The position numbers were made by a program, and so were the translations under genes. Source: JBBQIY01 sp964618405 (lineage in GTDB: Bacteria > Verrucomicrobiota > Kiritimatiellia > RFP12 > UBA3636). From it: DNA of 6,044 nt. The notes under the pieces were generated by a model, which saw only the letters and a list, made by a program, of their open reading frames with translations, made no database searches and had not been told where the DNA came from. Location of the stretch: contig CAZUAY010000244.1 of assembly GCA_964618405.1 (NCBI GenBank), forward strand, positions 1-6,044, written 5' to 3'. Below, in pieces: positions 5,032 through 6,044 of the stretch (position 1 is the first letter of the stretch; each line of letters opens with the position of its first letter).

Positions 5032-5812
5032 AACGCTCGCTGAACCTTGTGGCAGGGTCTTGGCCGTAGTATTGGCGAAATTCTTCGTACAGGGCTGGGT
5101 GGGCGCCTTTCAGTTCTAAAGGTTTCTCGAAGAAGAGTTCAGTGACGACGGCAAAAAACTCGGCAGGGTTTGTCGCGCCGTATGGGTTGATGACGGTGGG
5201 CATGCCTTGGGCGACGGCTTTGCCGAGTGCTTCGAATTCCGCACCGAGGACGCGTGCCCAGTCTGGATACATCGAACGCTCGCTCAGAACCGGTGCACCG
5301 TTCATCGCATTATCGAGGAGATCAAGCTGGTGTGCGAATTCATGGAGGACGACATTCGTGCCGTCATCTGCTCGTTTCGCGCCGTGGGTTGTGTCGGACC
5401 AGGATAAGGCGATAATGCCAAGGCTATAAGAGACCCCTGCGACCGGCATTATTTCTTCCGAGACGATGCCATTGGTGGCGTAGGATTCTTTGTTGAATTC
5501 AAAGCCAGCGGGATAGACGAGGATCGTCCTGAGTTTTTCGTAGAAATCATGCTTAAGATTGAGTAACAACAGACAGGCCTGTGCCGAAATGATGAGTTTA
5601 ATTTCATTCGTGATGGCCAGCCCCATACAGCCTTCGAAATGCTTTTCGTGAATGAATACGGCGACGAGTTTCCAGAGCTCGCGGCGTTCTTCAGAGTTTA
5701 ATCTTTGACAATAGGGAACATTCTGGTCGATAATTTTTACCCAGTCGAAAGAGAAGGGTGCTTTGATAAGCTTTCTTCTTTTTGCGTTTCGAATGGGATG
5801 AAAGAGGCTCAT
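5000..5812 (-). CDS. mtfA: MtfA-type zinc-dependent peptidase (M90 family)
   Basis: 270 aa, predicted cytosolic, no signal peptide. The zinc-binding HEFAH motif (residues 157-161) is followed by the downstream Glu in NPAEFFAVVTELFFE (215-229; E218), matching the H-E-x-x-H...E arrangement of E. coli MtfA. The length agrees with the family, and the C-terminus keeps the conserved LYEEFRQYYGQDP segment (241-253). In E. coli, MtfA binds the repressor Mlc and so affects glucose PTS expression, and it has aminopeptidase-like activity. Outside enterics the target is often unknown, and no Mlc or PTS gene is visible here. The start at 5812 begins MSLFHPIRNAKRRK and has no good Shine-Dalgarno upstream. 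The gene converges with ric across a 110-bp spacer. Confidence 0.92.
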   Translation of the reverse strand: MSLFHPIRNAKRRKLIKAPFSFDWVKIIDQNVPYCQRLNSEERRELWKLVAVFIHEKHFEGCMGLAITNEIKLIISAQACLLLLNLKHDFYEKLRTILVYPAGFEFNKESYATNGIVSEEIMPVAGVSYSLGIIALSWSDTTHGAKRADDGTNVVLHEFAHQLDLLDNAMNGAPVLSERSMYPDWARVLGAEFEALGKAVAQGMPTVINPYGATNPAEFFAVVTELFFEKPLELKGAHPALYEEFRQYYGQDPATRFSERFTSGHPDYAT

Positions 5813-5905
5813 GGGTGTCGGTATAGTAGCGAGGGAATGAGAGGGTGAGTAGGGCGCAAGGTGTGCTAAAAGATTAACTATCCAACATTCAGCGAGGAAT
5901 GTCCA

Positions 5906-6044
5906 ATGAAAAGACCGATTACAGTCGCGAGTCGCGAGTTGCTAGTCGCGAGTTCTTTGCACTCTCAATTTCCACCAGCCAACACGCAGATCCAACTTCC
6001 AAGTGGGGAACTTCGGTCAGGCCGTCTACGATCTTACGTTATTA
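5906..6044 (+). CDS. possible 5' end of a gene running off the window
   Basis: GAGGA (5894-5898) lies 7 nt before an ATG at 5906, and the frame stays open to the window edge (46 complete codons, beginning MKRPITVASRELL). The heptamer array lies inside it. A second frame from the ATG at 5899 is also open to the edge, so openness here is weak evidence because the 7-bp repeats avoid stops. No family is recognised; this may simply be repeat-derived intergenic DNA. Confidence 0.2.
   Translation, partial: MKRPITVASRELLVASSLHSQFPPANTQIQLPSGELRSGRLRSYVI
5915..5965. repeat. heptamer array, right copy, inverted relative to the left copy
   Basis: CCGATTAC is followed by AGTCGCG, AGTCGCG, AGTTGCT, AGTCGCG (5923-5950) and then the shared 16-mer GAGTTCTTTGCACTCT (5950-5965). 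CCGATTACAGTCGC (5915-5928) is the exact reverse complement of 123-136, so the genes from 287 to 5812 are bracketed by inverted related copies. No transposase or target duplication is visible. Confidence 0.6.

Noticed and set aside
5142..5429. 95-codon plus-strand ORF within mtfA
   Set aside because: It lies wholly opposite the conserved zinc-site region of mtfA and has no recognisable domain.
5823..5828. Minus-strand -10 box TACTAT for mtfA
   Set aside because: Only four of six bases match the consensus, no -35 lies at proper spacing, and it would give an almost leaderless transcript; not strong enough to annotate.

Overview
The window looks like a stretch of a bacterial chromosome of intermediate base composition, probably Gram-negative. 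This rests on the gene types (a Ric/YtfE/ScdA-type di-iron repair protein, an MtfA-type peptidase, an exported protein, an MFS carrier) and the compact layout. The species cannot be named from the sequence. The intergenic heptamer arrays would be a useful lineage marker for anyone able to search them. No rRNA, tRNA, CRISPR array, transposase or integrase is visible.

Layout. Positions 1-286 hold no convincing gene but are dense in repeats: two small palindromes, a 3 x 12-bp tandem repeat, an array of about 7-bp units and a long hairpin. Positions 287-4028 are a tight four-gene operon on the plus strand: a class I isoprenoid synthase-like protein, a UbiE/MenG-like SAM methyltransferase (20-bp overlap), an unrecognised exported protein (10-bp gap) and a 12-TM major facilitator carrier (8-bp gap). 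Positions 4025-4889 hold a separately promoted ric gene with a structured leader. It converges with mtfA, which lies on the minus strand (5812 to 5000). The spacer between them and the right-hand end (5813-6044) carry further heptamer-array copies, and a possible gene start runs off the right edge.

How the genes may work together. The first four genes read as a small, apparently undescribed terpenoid or prenyl-lipid pathway: make or cyclise a prenyl chain, methylate it, and handle or export the product at the envelope. Both Asp-rich metal motifs of the isoprenoid synthase are present, but the first is a DNxxD variant and the usual GGKR-type diphosphate-binding motif is not seen. It may therefore not be an ordinary chain-elongating synthase. 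The product is unknown. Ric and MtfA are housekeeping or stress functions with no evident link to this operon.

The most useful second looks are the four-gene operon, the dyad and leader hairpin upstream of ric, and the related heptamer repeats that bracket the gene block in opposite orientations.
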